Positions 5,147 to 7,068 of a stretch of 7,068 bases of DNA are shown here, one piece after another. The notes under the pieces are model-generated. The model was not told the origin of the DNA, did not search any database, and saw nothing but the letters and a program-made list of their open reading frames with translations. The DNA is from Paracoccaceae bacterium (GTDB lineage Bacteria; Pseudomonadota; Alphaproteobacteria; Rhodobacterales; Rhodobacteraceae). The stretch is taken from the NCBI GenBank assembly GCA_007129775.1, contig SKUV01000367.1, positions 1 to 7,068 of the forward strand. Direction: 5' to 3'. The stretch's first letter is position 1. Each line of letters starts with the position of its first letter. The translations under genes and the position numbers were made by a program.

Positions 5147-5805
5147 TTTTCCGGGTGATGCGACGCCATGTTGCGCTGCCCGAAATAGCAGGCGACCCGT
5201 TCGGCAAGCTCGTCCGGGCCCTTGTCACGCGCGAAGGCCGCGACCGGACCACGGTCCGGCAGATGCAGGTAGGTGTCGGTGGAATGGGTGACGCGATAGG
5301 CGCCGTCCGGCCCCGGAGGCTCCTTGGCATGGCGCACCCCGTAATTTGCCGCCGCCGCAGCGACGGCGTCGGGCGCACCGGTCAGGGCGACCATCTCCGG
5401 ATGATAGGTGCGCACCAGCCCGGCGAGCGCCTCGGGCGTGTCGCGCGCCGGATCGAGGGTGATGAAGACCGGCCGCAATTCGATTCCGTATTCGGTCAGG
5501 ATATCGGTGGCGAGCGCGTTGCGGTCCAGATCCAAGGGGCAGATGTCGCGACACGATCCATAGCCGAAATAGACGAGCCCGGGCAGTGCCATCACTTCGC
5601 GGTCCGACAATTCGCGCCCGTCGCTGTCACGCAGGGTAAAGCGGCCCGAAAACCCTGCAACATCCGCGGCCCCTGACCCGCCGCCACAGGCCGCGAAGTC
5701 ATCCCGCGGCGCCTGCAACTCGTTAGACAGCATCAGATACCCCAGCCCGCCCAGCAAGGCCGCCACCATCACCGCAGCCGATACCGCGTAAAATCGCACC
5801 TTCAT
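5143..5805 (-). CDS. senC: SenC/PrrC, SCO1-like copper protein
   Basis: A 220-residue SCO1/SenC-family protein anchored in the inner membrane with a thioredoxin-like domain in the periplasm. The family binds copper, helps assemble the CuA or cbb3-type oxidase, and in Rhodobacter links to RegB/PrrB signalling. One helix spans about 7-26 (AVSAAVMVAALLGGLGYLML). The copper site is C85xxxC89 in FGYGSCRDICP, with His174 in THSTDTYL as the expected third ligand. The usual motif in the family is CPDVCP, so Arg86 replaces the common proline. Two further cysteines are at 40 and 206. ATG5805 places a short basic segment before the helix; neither it nor an in-frame GTG at 5832 has a good ribosome binding site. 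It is divergent from regB and upstream of regA, the classic regB / senC-regA layout. Confidence 0.94.
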   Translation of the reverse strand: MKVRFYAVSAAVMVAALLGGLGYLMLSNELQAPRDDFAACGGGSGAADVAGFSGRFTLRDSDGRELSDREVMALPGLVYFGYGSCRDICPLDLDRNALATDILTEYGIELRPVFITLDPARDTPEALAGLVRTYHPEMVALTGAPDAVAAAAANYGVRHAKEPPGPDGAYRVTHSTDTYLHLPDRGPVAAFARDKGPDELAERVACYFGQRNMASHHPEN

Positions 5806-5861
5806 ACGCCCGAACACCGGCGAAGCCGCCACACCAAAACGTCATCCCGTGCCGCACCGGG

Positions 5862-5876
5862 GCGGCGACAATACGT
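5862..5876. promoter_or_regulatory. Predicted RegA binding site
   Basis: GCGGCGACAATACGT fits 14 of 15 positions of the RegA consensus as I recall it from R. capsulatus, G(C/T)G(G/C)(G/C)(G/A)NN(T/A)(T/A)NNCGC; only the last base differs. It lies between senC and regB, where RegA is known to bind its own operon in R. capsulatus. The consensus is degenerate and GC-rich, so this remains a prediction. Confidence 0.5.
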
Positions 5877-5899
5877 CCACCCCCGGCAGCCCCTTGGAC

Positions 5900-5930
5900 A
5901 TTGAACACCGGGAATGGCCCGCTTAACAAT
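5900..5930. promoter_or_regulatory. Overlapping divergent promoter candidates for regB and senC
   Basis: On the plus strand TTGAAC (5901-5906) is 17 bases from TAACAA (5924-5929), pointing to regB with a leader of about 46 bases. On the minus strand TTGTTA (5924-5929) is 18 bases from TTCAAT (5900-5905), pointing to senC. The same two blocks thus serve as -35 for one direction and -10 for the other, framed by ATTG and CAAT. The -10 matches are three of six and four of six. This is the most AT-rich part of the 176-base intergenic region. Confidence 0.4.
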
Positions 5931-5939
5931 GAAAAACCG

Positions 5940-5951
5940 GCCGGCGCCGGC
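5940..5951. repeat. 12-bp perfect GC palindrome in the regB leader
   Basis: GCCGGCGCCGGC is a perfect palindrome with no spacer, ending 30 bases before the regB ATG. It overlaps a second palindrome, CCGGCCGG, at 5937-5944. With no loop it is a poor hairpin, so a dimeric protein site or simple GC-rich chance sequence are the options. Confidence 0.5.
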
Positions 5952-5981
5952 GCTATTGCCCCTCATACAGGGCTGGATCCG

Positions 5982-7068
5982 ATGAACGCTCCGACGCTGG
6001 GATTGATGGACGACCAGACGCGCAGCCAATGGGTGCGCCTGCGCACGCTGATCCTGCTGCGCTGGATGGCCATCGGCGGCCAGATCGCCGCGCTGCTCGC
6101 GGCGGATCGTATCGTCGGTATCCAGCTTGACCTCGGCCTGTGCCTGCTCGCGGTCGGGGCGGCGGTGATCGCGAACCTGCTGGCGATGTTCCTCGCCCCC
6201 GAAAACAAGCGGTTGTCGGAATCCGAGGCGATGCTGACGCTGCTCTTCGACATCTCGCAACTCGCGTTCCTGCTGTATCTGACCGGCGGGCTTAGCAATC
6301 CGTTCTCGCTGCTGATGCTGGCCCCGGTAACGATTTCGGCCACGGCGCTGCGGCTGCGCACGACGCTGTTTCTGGGCGCCGTGGCGATCGGGCTGGTGAC
6401 GCTGCTGGCGTTTTTCTTCCGTCCGCTGGTGCTGGCCGATGGCACGGTGATCCAGCCGCCACCGCTTTTCGAATTCGGCTACTGGCTGGCGATCGTGATC
6501 GGCATCGCCTTTCTGGGCCTTTATTCGCGGCGGGTAGCGACCGAGATTCACACGATGGCGGATGCGCTTCTGGCGCTGCAGATGGCATTGGCGCGCGAAC
6601 AGAAGCTGACCGATCTGGGCGGCGTCGTCGCGGCAGCGGCGCATGAACTGGGCACGCCCCTTGCCACCATCAAGCTGGTGAGTTCCGAATTGTCCGAGGA
6701 ACTGGCCGCCCATCCCGACCTGCGCGACGATGCCCTGCTGATCCGCAGTCAGGCCGACCGCTGCCGCGATATCCTGCACTCCATGGGTCGCGCCGGAAAG
6801 GACGATCTGCACCTGCGCAGCGCGCCGCTGGCCACCGTGCTGCGCGAGGCCGCAGAGCCGCACATGAACCGCGGCAAGACGCTGCATTTCGCGATCGCCC
6901 CAGGCCCCGGCGCCGAGGAACGACAGCCCTCCATCCTGCGCCTGCCGGAGCTGATTCACGGGTTGCGCAACCTGATCCAGAACGCGGTGGATTTCGCCGC
7001 GACCACCGTTTGGGTCGATGCCGAATGGACCGCGACGAACGTGACCCTGCGGATCATCGACGACGGGC
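5982..7068 (+). CDS. regB: Redox sensor histidine kinase RegB/PrrB, truncated at right edge
   Basis: The membrane sensor kinase that phosphorylates RegA when the respiratory chain is reduced. 362 codons are visible and the frame stays open to the window end; full-length RegB is about 460 residues. The N-terminal half has about six membrane helices between residues 20 and 180. Between helices 3 and 4 lies GGLSNPF (102-108), the heptapeptide known as the quinone-sensing redox box. The H-box AAAHELGTPLATIKL carries the phosphorylated His221. Cys261 in QADRCRDIL matches the redox-active Cys265 of R. capsulatus RegB. The N-box LRNLIQNAVDFA is at 328-339, and the first acidic part of the next ATP-binding box (RIIDDG) ends the window. 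ATG5982 has only a weak upstream purine stretch but gives the usual short tail before helix 1. Confidence 0.95.
   Translation, partial: MNAPTLGLMDDQTRSQWVRLRTLILLRWMAIGGQIAALLAADRIVGIQLDLGLCLLAVGAAVIANLLAMFLAPENKRLSESEAMLTLLFDISQLAFLLYLTGGLSNPFSLLMLAPVTISATALRLRTTLFLGAVAIGLVTLLAFFFRPLVLADGTVIQPPPLFEFGYWLAIVIGIAFLGLYSRRVATEIHTMADALLALQMALAREQKLTDLGGVVAAAAHELGTPLATIKLVSSELSEELAAHPDLRDDALLIRSQADRCRDILHSMGRAGKDDLHLRSAPLATVLREAAEPHMNRGKTLHFAIAPGPGAEERQPSILRLPELIHGLRNLIQNAVDFAATTVWVDAEWTATNVTLRIIDDG

Noticed and set aside
5802..6959. 385-codon minus-strand open frame
   Set aside because: It is antisense to regB, with a Gln/Arg/His-rich translation and no motifs. The plus-strand regB frame has the full set of kinase signatures.

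Overview
The window is high-GC DNA that reads as chromosomal sequence from an alphaproteobacterium, most likely a member of the Rhodobacterales. The strongest clue is the divergent regB / senC-regA cluster on the right. These are the RegB/RegA (PrrB/PrrA) redox two-component system and its SCO1-like partner SenC/PrrC, which are typical of Rhodobacter relatives. I see no CRISPR array, insertion sequence, phage gene or other mobile element, and base and codon use look even across all genes.

Left part (1-1574): the first 12 codons of a gene running off the left edge (minus strand) lie 22 bases downstream of a seven-helix DUF2306-like membrane protein (59-691, minus). Diverging from it across 109 bases is a membrane-anchored LytTR-type DNA-binding protein (801-1574, plus). 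The intergenic region carries a 9-bp imperfect inverted repeat over the LytTR gene start. This regulator/membrane-protein pair is the least characterised part of the window and the best candidate for something undescribed.

Middle (1631-4379): a tRNA-Cys(GCA) gene with encoded CCA (minus) has a plausible promoter just upstream. Next is a tight minus-strand operon rfbC-rfbB-rfbA with ATGA stop/start overlaps at both junctions. It makes the dTDP-4-keto-rhamnose intermediate from glucose-1-phosphate for surface polysaccharide. The fourth gene of dTDP-L-rhamnose synthesis, rfbD, is absent.

Right part (4529-7068): regA and senC lie on the minus strand and regB on the plus strand, the last cut by the right edge after 362 codons. 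The key residues of the system are intact: Asp63 in RegA, and His221, Cys261 and the GGLSNPF quinone box in RegB. The 176-base senC/regB intergenic region holds a near-consensus RegA site, overlapping candidate divergent promoters and a 12-bp GC palindrome. regA seems to have its own promoter overlapping the senC stop codon. Together these genes would sense respiratory redox state through the quinone pool and adjust energy-metabolism genes, with SenC linked to copper/cytochrome oxidase assembly. Promoters, operators and hairpins were found by eye and are inferences.
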